NCBI RefSeq assembly: GCF_031501865.1
Contig: NZ_JARRCW010000001.1
Coordinates: 1,695,001 to 1,759,000, forward strand
Direction: 5' to 3'
Source: Pseudovibrio sp. M1P-2-3
GTDB lineage: Bacteria > Pseudomonadota > Alphaproteobacteria > Rhizobiales > Stappiaceae
DNA length: 64,000 bases
A program made the translations under genes and the position numbers. Positions 31,001 through 39,623 of the stretch are shown piece after piece. Each line of letters begins with the position of its first letter. Within the stretch, counting starts at the first letter, position 1. The notes under the pieces are model-generated. The model did no database searches, was not told the DNA's origin, and was given only the letters and a program-made list of their open reading frames with translations.

Positions 31001-34000
31001 TGTCTATCCAAGGGACAAATGGCGGATGGATAAGAATTGCACCACCTTTTGCTTTGAATATTTCGGCATCCACGACGACGGTAACATGGGATATGTCGGC
31101 TCCTCTTGCCCCTGCACTGGCACCTGCCGGAGACTTTTCGGTGGAGGGATGGCTGAAACAGCCTCTAACACAAGCGCCGATAACCAGCGATATTGACCGC
31201 GTAATCACCTACCAACGCACTGGTACTCCGGAGTTTCCCACCCGTGTCTTCAAATGGATGGTTGGAACAAAACCCTCGGCTACTTTGAAGCTCACGCCAA
31301 CGACCCGCATCTATCAAGGGGTCACCATGGCGCAAGGTGCAGGTACAATGGAATGGCGTATCGGTGTGCTTGGGGGATATACCGGGTATATCGGCAGCAT
31401 GAATGTCATCGGTGCGTCAACGGTTGTTTTTAAGGTCCGGTTGAATTCGGATAATACAATCGAGGTTCTGGATTCGGGCGGTACGGCTGTTGCAAGCTGG
31501 CCCACCGCGCTTGCGCCGGGTGAGTGGCATTATGTTTCGCTCGCATTTACAACGGACAATGGCACAATGTCTTTGCGCCTCTCTGTCGATGGAGGGGCTG
31601 CAGTTGCTGGCACGATCTCGAACCTCGATAGTGATATCAGACTTGGGCAGTGTTTCTTTGGGGATACGAGTCAGGGCCAAAATGCGGTCTACATTAATGA
31701 AGGGTCCATTTGGCGCCGCGCTTTGACCAACGAGGAGATGATTGAATCTGCAACCCGTCCACTTTCCAACAGCTCCCCTGACTTGGGTGCAAGGTACCTG
31801 TTTACAGAGGGGAGTGGTTTAAAAATTGCCAATGTTTCAAGCGGCGGCGATACACTGAATGTTTCCATTCAAGGTGAAAGTAATCCAAGTTGGCAAGCTG
31901 GTAAGGGTCTTTATCGGTTGCCAATGGCAGGAGTTGCGGAGCGGGCAATGCTGGCCTCTAGCTCGCCTTTGCTTGGTTGGTCGCAATTTGCGTTAACATA
32001 TTCAATCGGCAATGCGTTACAGACCCAAGACGGGTGGTGGGCCGAGGCAGGTACATCCAGCGCACTGAGCCCCGGAGCGGAATTGAGTTTGGAGACATGG
32101 ATAAATCCGTCTGCGAACAATGCCAATCCACAAGGACTTATCGCCCGTCAGGGTTCTTATATTCTGCGGCGGGAAGCCAACGGGACAATTACCTTTGAAG
32201 TGTCGACAAATCTGGGAAGTTTTCAGGTATCGACCAGTCCAGACAGCAGTGGCATTGCACCGGCCAGTACCGCAACATACATTGCGGCCACGGCTTATAC
32301 AGCGGTTGTCAATCCAACGACAGACCTGCAAGGCGAGCAAAAGATCCAGTATCAGCTGATCTTAAAGGTTTATCTGAATGGCGAACTCGCTCAAACCTAT
32401 GAAAAGTCTGACTTCGATGACAGTATTACATTGTCCTCATCGGATAATATTTTTTACATGGGGCGGGATGGAAGCGGCGCGCAGCCGTTTGACGGGTGGA
32501 TAGCTCAAGTCCGTGTCTGGCAAACAACTATGACTGCCGGCCTCGTCGCCAATGCCTATGCAAGCCGCTGGGCCCCGGATGGGCAAACGGGGATGGTGTC
32601 ATTTTGGTCTTTTGAAGAGATGAGCGGCAAAACGGCTCAAGATCAGGAGAAAGTGGCAAACGCGACGCTCACCAGCAATGAAATGTGGCTGTATCAGAAC
32701 GATACAGGCCGTATATCGCTCTACGTCAATGGTGAAGCCTCTGCACTAAGCGAAATTTCCATCAAATCAATGGGAGGATATGGTGCGGATGATCAGTTCG
32801 TCGTGTCGAATGCGAACTTGGCGGCATCAGTACCTTACGCTGGGTTCTCGGGTTACATTGATGATTTGCGGTTGTGGAGTGTGGAGCTGACGGAAGAGCA
32901 GATCAGTGACAGCATGTTCCGGCTTCTTACAGGGGCAGAGACCAATCTGGAGGGCTATTGGAAATTCGACAATGGATCCGGTTCTGTAATTACTGATTTT
33001 ACTGGGCGAGGAAACACCGGAACCGTGACAGGAAGCCTTAGTGGAGTTTGGTCTGCCCAAGGTGCTCCTGTCAGTAATGAAGCCCCAGAGGTTTTGAATG
33101 TGCTTGGCGGCGTGGAAAACCGGCTGAACCGGAATATCAGTGGTTCTCCAACTGCCGTGGAATACAGCGATCTGCAACGGGATTCTTCTGGAAACCTGTT
33201 CAGCGTTATGAAGCGGGCCTATATGGCCCCCACCAGCGGCTTTGAACCCAATGGGCTCCTGACCGTCAGCGGCTTTAAAGTGGGAGATCTGGACACAGTC
33301 CATGTGGGGCAGGTTCAAACCCGCCCGAGTTTGATAGGCTTCATTGAAGGCGCGCCTCCTATTCCCTCAGAAAATCAAACCAGCCCCTATTACCTGACCG
33401 TTGGAACCTATTTCAAGTATGTGGGTATTACCAAGGTTGCCCTGACACAAACCTCGGGGGTCTCCTATGGCTTTTCTGCCAGCGAAAGTCAGGATTATGC
33501 TTTCAAGGTCGAGCCTAAACTAGGGCCCGCATTTGAAACTGTTGCGGGTACTTCTGCCGGTATTGGCGCCGAGGTTCAGGTTGAACCCGTCAAGATCAAG
33601 TCCAAAATCACCTTCAGCGATGCCTTCTCGTTCAAATGGGGCTCTAGTGAAAACGCAGGCCTGTCAATCGGCTCCATGGATACGTTTTCTGACAGTCTGG
33701 CGCCCGCTGGCGTGTGGGAGGCCGAGGGTGAGGTGTTTAATCAAACAACAGGCAGGCGTTTCATCACTGACAGTGTTGGATATGCCCTTGTTAAATCCTT
33801 GACGGCGGACTTGTATTCCAGCCAACTCAAAGGAACCGACACGACGGTGAAGTTGACCGTTGTCCCCTCCGAGGACATCCCGCCCGATGTCAATCTCATA
33901 GATTTTCCACTGAATCCGGCCTATATTCAGACAGGCTCACTGGATGGTAAAATCGGGTTAAAGGAGCTGCCGGAAAACACGCCGAGTTTCTTCAGACCTG

Positions 34001-35109
34001 TTGAGGCCTATGCGCTCAAACGAGAAGCGGAAAGAATTGAAGCCGAGGCCCAGACTTACTACGATTCCTTTGACGTCAGCACCTACCGAGCAAGCCGCTT
34101 TGCAAGCGAAACGGGGTTGGAGCGATTTAAAAATGACGCTGTTTCAGATGATCCGTCCTACAACTGGACAAGCGATGTAAATAAACGCTCGATCGTCAAT
34201 ACATATGTCTGGACTGCTGGAGGGGGGTATCACAGTGAGGAAACCCAGCTGGCCAATACCTATTCCGAGAATTATGCGGGTTTAACCGAGACGGCAGGCC
34301 AGATAAAATTGGGCTTCGAGTTTGAAGCCCCTGGTGTGCATGGCGGTGCGGACGCGACCTTCGATACTTCGGTAACGGTGACGGCGGAAAAATCCCGCGC
34401 CCGGGATCGCGGATTTGCGCTATCTGCATCAGTGGACGCGGACGGCTGGCTCAACAAACCTATCGTTCAAAACGAAGCCTTTGCCGGTTATGAGACAAAT
34501 GCAGCTCCCGGAAAAGTCGATAGCTACCGGTTCATGTCCATGTACCTTCCGCCCAGCCATGATGCTTTCAACATGTTCTTTGCGCAAGTTGTGGACCCGG
34601 TCTGGCTGGCCCTGTCAAATAGTCCGAATGCTGCGGCATTACGGGAGACGAGTATCGCAGAAAACGGCTGTTGGCGTGTTCTCTACCGAACGACTTTTGT
34701 CTCCAGAATACCCCCTAGTTTTCAAAGCGCTCCGACCACTGAGGACAGTCCGGACATAAACCCGCCCCCTCGCGTTGCTGCGGTGGCTTGGCTGACCGAT
34801 ATTGTAGAGGGTGAGCTAATGGCTGCAGGCCACGATGAAAATCCAACTCCTGAACAAATAGGAACGGCTTTGCAATTGGCGTTGGGAACAGGGCCGTCCG
34901 ACGCTGGCGTGCTTGGGACGCTGATCCCGTGGTGGTCGGATTTTCTCACGGCTTCCGAAGACCTGCAAAATGAAGCCTCTTTGATGAATTACGTTATTCG
35001 AACTGATGCATTGAACTGGATGAACAGTCGTTGGCTTTCAATAGAAGCGGAGGCTGGCGCGACTTTGACAATGTCAAAACTCGTGCCGCAACTTAGTCCG
35101 GCAGACTGA
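28003..35109 (+). CDS. Giant LamG-domain protein (cassette gene 3)
   Basis: A 2368-residue protein. After an unrecognised N-terminal region (about 1-320) there are concanavalin A/LamG-type modules near 327-515, 1040-1290 and 1356-1556 (signatures GYKIDIWLRP, DFSVEGWLK, ELSLETWINP, then DGWIAQVRVW, and final GYWKFDNGSG), plus a partial fourth near 1560-1683. Residues about 650-900 show three diverged copies of a W..VP...V..L.G unit. The last 600 residues form an unrecognised beta-rich region (GVSYGFSASESQDYAFKVEP; LGFEFEAPGVHGGADATFDT) with an interposed helix (KREAERIEAEAQTYYDSF). No signal peptide, RTX repeats or membrane helices are visible. The start is ATG 28003 after AAGGAG with 8 bases spacing; GTG 27994 overlaps the ribosome site. 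A sugar-binding, possibly toxin- or adhesin-like role is inferred. Confidence 0.85.
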   Translation: MVQRQFKDVRLITCQGTVVALARTTTQTHCDSLWYNILDLDIDSSSDALDWSGFTELVFPTWLRPAGMALVDAELGMIPGLQTADAPFAAWADNEFIYLFRQSTTNTLWFNRFRLTRDKPNDQGEAPLILMPASEVRFRETGRYAYADSTRDPQSSLNADGEPYIEPTYDLSFVSGLEEGRFTVTATSSPSIGGRIWHIFTTIASSGTIKHYAIPSTDAAIFDLSGTTINSDYTISPTNTIELQDEAGNALSATAGPATVLYARRERHVTSSGESELNRELRVLLAQPVISDSKNAGTALLDFGVATQGTLARPKSKLKLPPLAQANYCLAFKSGTDVTLPNSNDSLNVTGGYKIDIWLRPTRNLPNRVQVVGDDKSDKTRGPYLDLVEGGRVAIGFGTGSATVEAITTDLVTPVNTWTHVVAEFVADGAGGTFSVLINDDAVNVAGASAASLPNGPITRIARQTDGYIGELDQLEISIDGDIAGTWPLDAVDYNADPPTTPDTYTGNANPGTVRGATLVAAATPLQTDSGGQIDVDSNGLTVEFGLADFLLTGQTPSLLSGSDGYLHLYQRGEDSVFEVAHFSTSTARASFLSDWKATATSEGGEKQTGIVSYVSRRTGTMMNAATTTVSAASSGDTGLCDVIFESTTGGAKETWTGVPRRADAFVAALNGNAVAQPTNSEIGAGGTIFFDYDGIFPQVRLPVGEAFWEAVLVLISLFPESCPLTKVDITENNGALDLILTYQPMLWDNSPSVPFSQKWVDVPPTSQKLLSVLSGVSETYDYTPTDSYGDAGDQSIWQLNPPGNGLDSPSLLFLGKAGVSDVSFKVSKATKADQANVTWGAKIGNADKSASFKDVPRDLASVVDVLNGTSSSYDYSNLSSGDRQTLNENLMLLASGPIATLSDMPTTSLLKADMLGGAAMLRIIQSGGEQRDLVVGAPVSKAATILQSAHLEGVGAQGSSSNPLRRGSTLFGISTSQASNGAVPIVQDTAHQTGGTANLSIQGTNGGWIRIAPPFALNISASTTTVTWDMSAPLAPALAPAGDFSVEGWLKQPLTQAPITSDIDRVITYQRTGTPEFPTRVFKWMVGTKPSATLKLTPTTRIYQGVTMAQGAGTMEWRIGVLGGYTGYIGSMNVIGASTVVFKVRLNSDNTIEVLDSGGTAVASWPTALAPGEWHYVSLAFTTDNGTMSLRLSVDGGAAVAGTISNLDSDIRLGQCFFGDTSQGQNAVYINEGSIWRRALTNEEMIESATRPLSNSSPDLGARYLFTEGSGLKIANVSSGGDTLNVSIQGESNPSWQAGKGLYRLPMAGVAERAMLASSSPLLGWSQFALTYSIGNALQTQDGWWAEAGTSSALSPGAELSLETWINPSANNANPQGLIARQGSYILRREANGTITFEVSTNLGSFQVSTSPDSSGIAPASTATYIAATAYTAVVNPTTDLQGEQKIQYQLILKVYLNGELAQTYEKSDFDDSITLSSSDNIFYMGRDGSGAQPFDGWIAQVRVWQTTMTAGLVANAYASRWAPDGQTGMVSFWSFEEMSGKTAQDQEKVANATLTSNEMWLYQNDTGRISLYVNGEASALSEISIKSMGGYGADDQFVVSNANLAASVPYAGFSGYIDDLRLWSVELTEEQISDSMFRLLTGAETNLEGYWKFDNGSGSVITDFTGRGNTGTVTGSLSGVWSAQGAPVSNEAPEVLNVLGGVENRLNRNISGSPTAVEYSDLQRDSSGNLFSVMKRAYMAPTSGFEPNGLLTVSGFKVGDLDTVHVGQVQTRPSLIGFIEGAPPIPSENQTSPYYLTVGTYFKYVGITKVALTQTSGVSYGFSASESQDYAFKVEPKLGPAFETVAGTSAGIGAEVQVEPVKIKSKITFSDAFSFKWGSSENAGLSIGSMDTFSDSLAPAGVWEAEGEVFNQTTGRRFITDSVGYALVKSLTADLYSSQLKGTDTTVKLTVVPSEDIPPDVNLIDFPLNPAYIQTGSLDGKIGLKELPENTPSFFRPVEAYALKREAERIEAEAQTYYDSFDVSTYRASRFASETGLERFKNDAVSDDPSYNWTSDVNKRSIVNTYVWTAGGGYHSEETQLANTYSENYAGLTETAGQIKLGFEFEAPGVHGGADATFDTSVTVTAEKSRARDRGFALSASVDADGWLNKPIVQNEAFAGYETNAAPGKVDSYRFMSMYLPPSHDAFNMFFAQVVDPVWLALSNSPNAAALRETSIAENGCWRVLYRTTFVSRIPPSFQSAPTTEDSPDINPPPRVAAVAWLTDIVEGELMAAGHDENPTPEQIGTALQLALGTGPSDAGVLGTLIPWWSDFLTASEDLQNEASLMNYVIRTDALNWMNSRWLSIEAEAGATLTMSKLVPQLSPAD

Positions 35110-35193
35110 TTAGAGCATCGTAACTTTATGAATAAAGTAACCGCCGATCAGAATGCCGTATGCCTTGTTGGCTGAGGGCTTTACAGTGGCTCA

Positions 35194-35219
35194 GGGTGAG
35201 TGGGGAATGGAGCTCACCC
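35194..35219 (+). terminator. Possible terminator hairpin after the giant gene
   Basis: GGGTGAG (35194-35200) pairs with CTCACCC (35213-35219) around a 12-base loop. No T-run follows directly. The rest of 35110-35518 has no gene. Confidence 0.35.
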
Positions 35220-35400
35220 GTGCACGCCACCTTCGCACGGGACATAAGGACACGCCCGTTTTGATAGTTTTTCTCTAAAACTCTATGTGTGCATCAATCA
35301 AGGGGAACACGGTATTGAAGATTAACAATGAAGGTTGCGCGTTACTCTGGAAATTGGGGCTTGTTTTTATCCAGAACTTTGCAATTATATCTGGTTAACT

Positions 35401-35413
35401 ATTGTATATGCAA
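35401..35413. promoter_or_regulatory. Shared motif ATTGTATATGCAA upstream of the APH-like gene
   Basis: Identical to 23893-23905, about 105 bases before the start at 35519. See that entry. Function not known. Confidence 0.3.
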
Positions 35414-35518
35414 CTTTTATAGGCAAGTGGTTTTTTTGTCAAAATAATCCTTGGAAACCTCTGTGAAATCGCCGCAGTCTCGTGCCACATGTAGTGCTGT
35501 TTAAAGCAAGAACGAAAA

Positions 35519-36439
35519 ATGCGTGATACCCCAATTCACCCTGATGAGCTTGCCATGAGTACGCAGGTGGCTCAAGGCCTGCTGGCCTCTCAAATGCCGG
35601 AGCTTGCGGGCCTACCCCTGCAACGGGTTCACTCCACCGGTACCGATAATTTCCTGTTTCGCTGCGGGCAGGACAAATGCTTGCGCCTGCCGCGTTCGCC
35701 CGCGTGTGCCAAGGGGCTGCGACGGGAATTACAGGTGCTGGGGCGCTTCCAAGGCATGAGCTGGGAGGTTCCGCACATATATGCGCTGGGCAGGCCGGAG
35801 GGGCGCTATCCTTGCCCTTGGGTGGTGCTGAACTGGATAGACGGGGTGAGCGCTAGCGCTGAAAATGTTTCTGACCAGCCGCAACTCGCAATAGATCTGG
35901 CGGGCTTTTTACGCGAGCTTTGGCACCTTGACACCGCTGACGGGCCGCCGGCTGGGGCGGAAAACCACTTTCGCGGGAGCCCCTTGATGGTGCGTGACGC
36001 CCTTGTGCGCCAAGCAATGCAGCAGCTTGAAGACCTTTACGATGTCAAACACCTTCTCGTGATCTGGGAGCACTGCTTGGGTGCACCCAAGTGGAACCTA
36101 GCGCCTCGCTGGGTTCATGGAGATTTGCTGGTGGGGAACCTTCTGGCAAAGAACGGGCGTCTTACAGCCGTCATCGACTTTGGCCTGTGCGCCGCTGGTG
36201 ATCCGGCTGTAGATCTGATGGCCGCATGGACCTTATTCTCCGGCGCGAACCGACAGGCGTTTTTTACCGCTGCCCACATAGATGAGGCCAGCTGGCTGCG
36301 GGCCAAGGGATGGGCCCTGTCATGGGCGCTCATTGCATTGGCCTATTATCGGAACAAAGAAAGCCCGTTTCTGGTGGAACTTTCCAAGAGGACGCTTGTG
36401 GAAGTTCTTGAGGAGGAGGGGGATAAAACGGTATTTTAA
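35519..36439 (+). CDS. APH/ChoK-family phosphotransferase
   Basis: A 306-residue kinase-like protein of the aminoglycoside phosphotransferase family. It has the Brenner motif WVHGDLLVGNLL (catalytic base D202) and the metal-binding VIDFGLCAAGDPAVDL (D about 220). The ATP-lobe segment STGTDNFLFRCGQDKCLRLPR is of the type seen in macrolide 2'-phosphotransferases, but family members also act on small-molecule metabolites, so resistance is not shown. Length normal. The start is ATG 35519. It stands alone next to an insertion sequence. Confidence 0.85.
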   Translation: MRDTPIHPDELAMSTQVAQGLLASQMPELAGLPLQRVHSTGTDNFLFRCGQDKCLRLPRSPACAKGLRRELQVLGRFQGMSWEVPHIYALGRPEGRYPCPWVVLNWIDGVSASAENVSDQPQLAIDLAGFLRELWHLDTADGPPAGAENHFRGSPLMVRDALVRQAMQQLEDLYDVKHLLVIWEHCLGAPKWNLAPRWVHGDLLVGNLLAKNGRLTAVIDFGLCAAGDPAVDLMAAWTLFSGANRQAFFTAAHIDEASWLRAKGWALSWALIALAYYRNKESPFLVELSKRTLVEVLEEEGDKTVF

Positions 36440-36592
36440 GCAATTGAGTGGACAAATAACAAGTCATTGGTGAGACGACTTCACCGAAGTATTTTAGGAA
36501 TTTTCACTGAGTTCCTCAGCTTGATAAGTAACATTTTAGCTATATATATTTAAAATTGTTTTATTAAAAATTACTACTATAGTCTTGAGCCT

Positions 36593-37551
36593 TTATACTG
36601 AAACATATCCAGCTGCCTTGAAGTAATTCCAACACTCTTGGGGTGTGAACAGATCGCATATGTCACCCAGAGCCTTTATCAAGGTCTCAAAGGTTCTGGC
36701 TTTCATTCTGCGTAGGTGTGCTTTGAGCTTGGAAAACGCCATTTCGATAGGATTGAGATCAGGAGAATAGGGCGGCAGAAAAAGGAACCAACACCCGCTT
36801 TGTCTGAGGGCCCTTGCGGCTTCTGGAACTTTGTGTGTGGACAGGTTATCCAGAATGACCACCGTTTTAGGGTGCAAGCATGGAGCCAGTTGTGTCGTGA
36901 TATAAGTGGTGAATGCCTTGCCATTCATGGCCCCGTCCAGAACCCAGGGCGCAATGAGTCCCTCGTGGGTCAAACCGGCGATAAAGGTCTGGTTCTGCCA
37001 GCGTCCAAACGGCGCTGTGTCAAGGGCTCGTTCCCCTTTAAAGGCTCGGCCTCGCAGCCGGGTTAAATTCGTTTTAACACTGGTTTCATCGAGAAACACC
37101 AGTCTCTCAGGCAGATCACGCATTATAGGCTGACGGGTGTGGCGCCATTCATCTCTGGCATTTTGTACATGGAGTTTGCCACGCTCGGTTGCCACCAACG
37201 ATTTTTTTTATAGGTGTAGCCAAGACGGCGCAAAGCCTTGGAGACGGAAGTATGGTGAACCCTCACTCCCTCAGCCATGAAAAGTGCATCACATAACTCC
37301 ATCAACGTGATATCTCCGTCTTGATTGACCAGCTCGCGCAAGAAGGAGAGGTAGGGCTCCAATTTTCCGCCTCCCTTTGGGCGCCCTGTCCTGACCGGGA
37401 TTAAACTCTGCCCCTCCCGAACTTTACGGGCCAAGCGAGATCCTGATGCTGGAGAGATCAGCAGGCGGCGTGCTGCTTCACGCCCGCTCATCCCGGATAA
37501 AATGAGCCTTTTAAAGCGAAGGCGTAAATCAAGTGAAAGTGGCCGGCCCAT
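36593..37551 (-). mobile_element. IS630-family transposase in two frames
   Basis: The first frame (37551-37123) encodes the N-terminal helix-turn-helix region (MSGREAARRLLISPASGSRLARK) and its winged helix, and the second (read to 36593) the DDE catalytic domain: D in FLDETSV, D in [10 protein letters not shown] and E in [11 protein letters not shown], with YSPDLNPIE. They overlap at a run of eight A (plus-strand T 37202-37209) after codon TAT; a -1 slip at A8 would make one 319-residue transposase, a mechanism known in several insertion sequences. IS630 elements insert at TA. I could not find matching terminal inverted repeats at 36440-36592 and 37552-37640, so the outer limits are unclear and one end may be degraded. 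Listed extent is coding only. Confidence 0.88.
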
Positions 37552-37656
37552 GTGATCTCCTCCCTAAAAGGAGTGAATCACAAATCAACCTGATTGGGAA
37601 TCCCCAATCGATTCAGCGTTGCGCCTCATTGCTTTAAAATTAATATGGAGGCGAGT

Positions 37657-39558
37657 ATGGGTGAACGGTCAAAGCTACTAACTCTGAGGATTAAAAATCT
37701 TGGCTGCTTCGGATCTGAGGAGGTTGAAATCGCTCTAGATAATATTCTCTGTTTAGTCGGGCAAAACAATGCCGGAAAGTCGACTGTTCTGCGTGCATAT
37801 GAGCTTGCTCATACACCTTCTTTATTTGATCCTGAATTGGACAGGTCTCAATTTTGCGCCGAAGAAGATAGTGCAGTTGTGGAGTTGGATGTTCATGTGC
37901 CTGAGGGAACATTAGGCAACATTGATGAAAAATGGAAGATTATTAAAGGTGAACAGAGAATTGTTCGTAGCCGTTGGAGTTGGGATAGATTGGGCAAACC
38001 AACGAGGCAAACTTGGAATCCTGAAATTGATGACTGGGCAGCTGATGGTAAGGCTGGAGGCGCTGATAATGTTTTCAAATCGGGGTTACCTCAACCTTTA
38101 AGAATAGGTTCTTTAGAGGATGCGGAACAGACAGAGACAACGCTAATGGCATTGGCCTTAGGGCCGATGGGTAAAAGACTAAAAGAAGTATCAGAGCAAC
38201 CAGATTCGGACTTATCCAAGTCAATATCTGATCTTAGGAACATAGTAAATGCAGTTATCGACCCCTACCAAACTGAATTGAGTCAAATATCGAAATCCAT
38301 TGATGAAAATGTAAGTCAGATCTTTCCTGACTTAGCCATTGATTTGAATATTCGCTTGGCCGCACCCACAATTAATGTCGAGAAGTTACTTAAAGAAGGG
38401 TCTGGTCTTAGCATTAAACAAGGCAAGTACAGTACCTCATTATCTCAGCAAGGGGCAGGGGCCAGAAGGGCACTATTTTGGTCCATGTTGAAAGTTCACA
38501 ATGAGCTTGCGAGGGAAAGGAAAGCGAGAGAAGATTTAGAGAAAACTCTTCGCGCAGAAAAAAAGAAGAAAAGCCCCAATGATGATAAAGTTAAAGATTT
38601 AGAACGGCAAATATCAGCAATATCTGAAAAAGAGCGAGTAGATGGTGATGAAAGTAAGTCATCGCTACCCGGTTATGTTCTTTTGATAGATGAGCCAGAA
38701 AATGCACTTCACCCTATGGCTGCAAGAGCTGCGCAAAAACAGCTTTATGAGCTGGCAAAAGATTCAGATTGGCAAGTTCTTATTACAACTCACTCACCAT
38801 TTTTCATAAACCCGCTTGTGGACCACACAACAATTATTCGTCTCAGTAGAGATATATGTGAAGATGGTGAAATCAAGACCAATACCTATCGTGCAGACGA
38901 GATAGAGTTTGAGGGTGATGAAAAGCAACAACTTCAAGCTATACAACAAATGGATGTTGGGTTTTCTGAGATATTTTTTGGTTCCTATCCAATTTTCGTT
39001 GAGGGCGACACTGAGCACGCAGCCTTTTTGGCAGCAGTTGTTGAAACAAGTCATCCTCTTTCTGAAAAGGTGTCGATCGTTCGAGCGCGTGGCAAGGCTA
39101 TCTTACCTGCCCTTATAAAAATTGCGACACACTTCAAAATTCCATTTAGTGTTTTTCACGATACTGACTGGCCTCTTACAAACAGTGGTAAAAAGGCCAA
39201 CCCAATGTGGGCTATGAATCAAACAATTTACAACAGTATACAAGTGGCGCGAGATCAGGAGCTGGCCGTCGCTCATGAATGCAGCCTGCCAGACTTTGAG
39301 CAGCATTGGGAGTTGCCGCCAGTTACAAAAGATAAACCTCTCCACACCTACTTGGCGATAAAAGAGAATAAACAAATAAAAGATAAGATCATCAGGTTTT
39401 TTGACAGTATAGCCAAGTCAGAAACTCGCTATCCACTTGACTACAGCCCTGATGAGAGTGAGTACCTAGATTATCTCAAGTCATTGCTGTTTGATTGGGC
39501 AGGTCGCCAAGGTTTTTTAGATGACCCCAAACTAGCCGGTGCCAAAGAAAAAGTTTGA
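37657..39558 (+). CDS. OLD-family ATPase/TOPRIM nuclease
   Basis: A 633-residue protein of the overcoming-lysogenization-defect (OLD) family: an ABC-type ATPase with a C-terminal TOPRIM nuclease. The N-terminal ATPase has Walker A GQNNAGKST (about 35-43), a signature-like helix region with LSQQGAGARRALFWSM (about 266-281), a charged coiled segment (about 288-325), and Walker B YVLLIDEPENALHP (about 339). The TOPRIM part has PIFVEGDTE (about 446) and VFHDTDWP (about 499). Many relatives act in phage defence (for example GajA of Gabija), though some have other roles. Start ATG 37657 follows GGAGGCGAGT; ATG 37645 is less likely. No helicase partner follows. Next to the IS630 element, which supports a recently acquired island. 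Confidence 0.88.
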   Translation: MGERSKLLTLRIKNLGCFGSEEVEIALDNILCLVGQNNAGKSTVLRAYELAHTPSLFDPELDRSQFCAEEDSAVVELDVHVPEGTLGNIDEKWKIIKGEQRIVRSRWSWDRLGKPTRQTWNPEIDDWAADGKAGGADNVFKSGLPQPLRIGSLEDAEQTETTLMALALGPMGKRLKEVSEQPDSDLSKSISDLRNIVNAVIDPYQTELSQISKSIDENVSQIFPDLAIDLNIRLAAPTINVEKLLKEGSGLSIKQGKYSTSLSQQGAGARRALFWSMLKVHNELARERKAREDLEKTLRAEKKKKSPNDDKVKDLERQISAISEKERVDGDESKSSLPGYVLLIDEPENALHPMAARAAQKQLYELAKDSDWQVLITTHSPFFINPLVDHTTIIRLSRDICEDGEIKTNTYRADEIEFEGDEKQQLQAIQQMDVGFSEIFFGSYPIFVEGDTEHAAFLAAVVETSHPLSEKVSIVRARGKAILPALIKIATHFKIPFSVFHDTDWPLTNSGKKANPMWAMNQTIYNSIQVARDQELAVAHECSLPDFEQHWELPPVTKDKPLHTYLAIKENKQIKDKIIRFFDSIAKSETRYPLDYSPDESEYLDYLKSLLFDWAGRQGFLDDPKLAGAKEKV

Positions 39559-39568
39559 TTTCAGATTA

Positions 39569-39605
39569 AAAGAGCCCCGCCAAAATAGCGGGGCTCTTTA
39601 TCTCT
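39569..39605. terminator. Bidirectional terminator between the OLD gene and trpE(G)
   Basis: AGAGCCCCGC (39571-39580), loop CAAAATA, GCGGGGCTCT, with A-rich and T-rich flanks on both sides. It lies between the convergent OLD and trpE(G) genes. Confidence 0.9.
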
Positions 39606-39623
39606 AACTTTTTTAACTCAAGC

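Noticed and set aside
26216-35109. Prophage tail or type VI cluster
   Set aside because: No terminase, capsid, sheath, baseplate or Vgr/Hcp-like proteins are present around the three genes.
35519-36439. Antibiotic-resistance gene claim
   Set aside because: APH-type motifs occur in many metabolic kinases; nothing in the sequence shows an antibiotic substrate.
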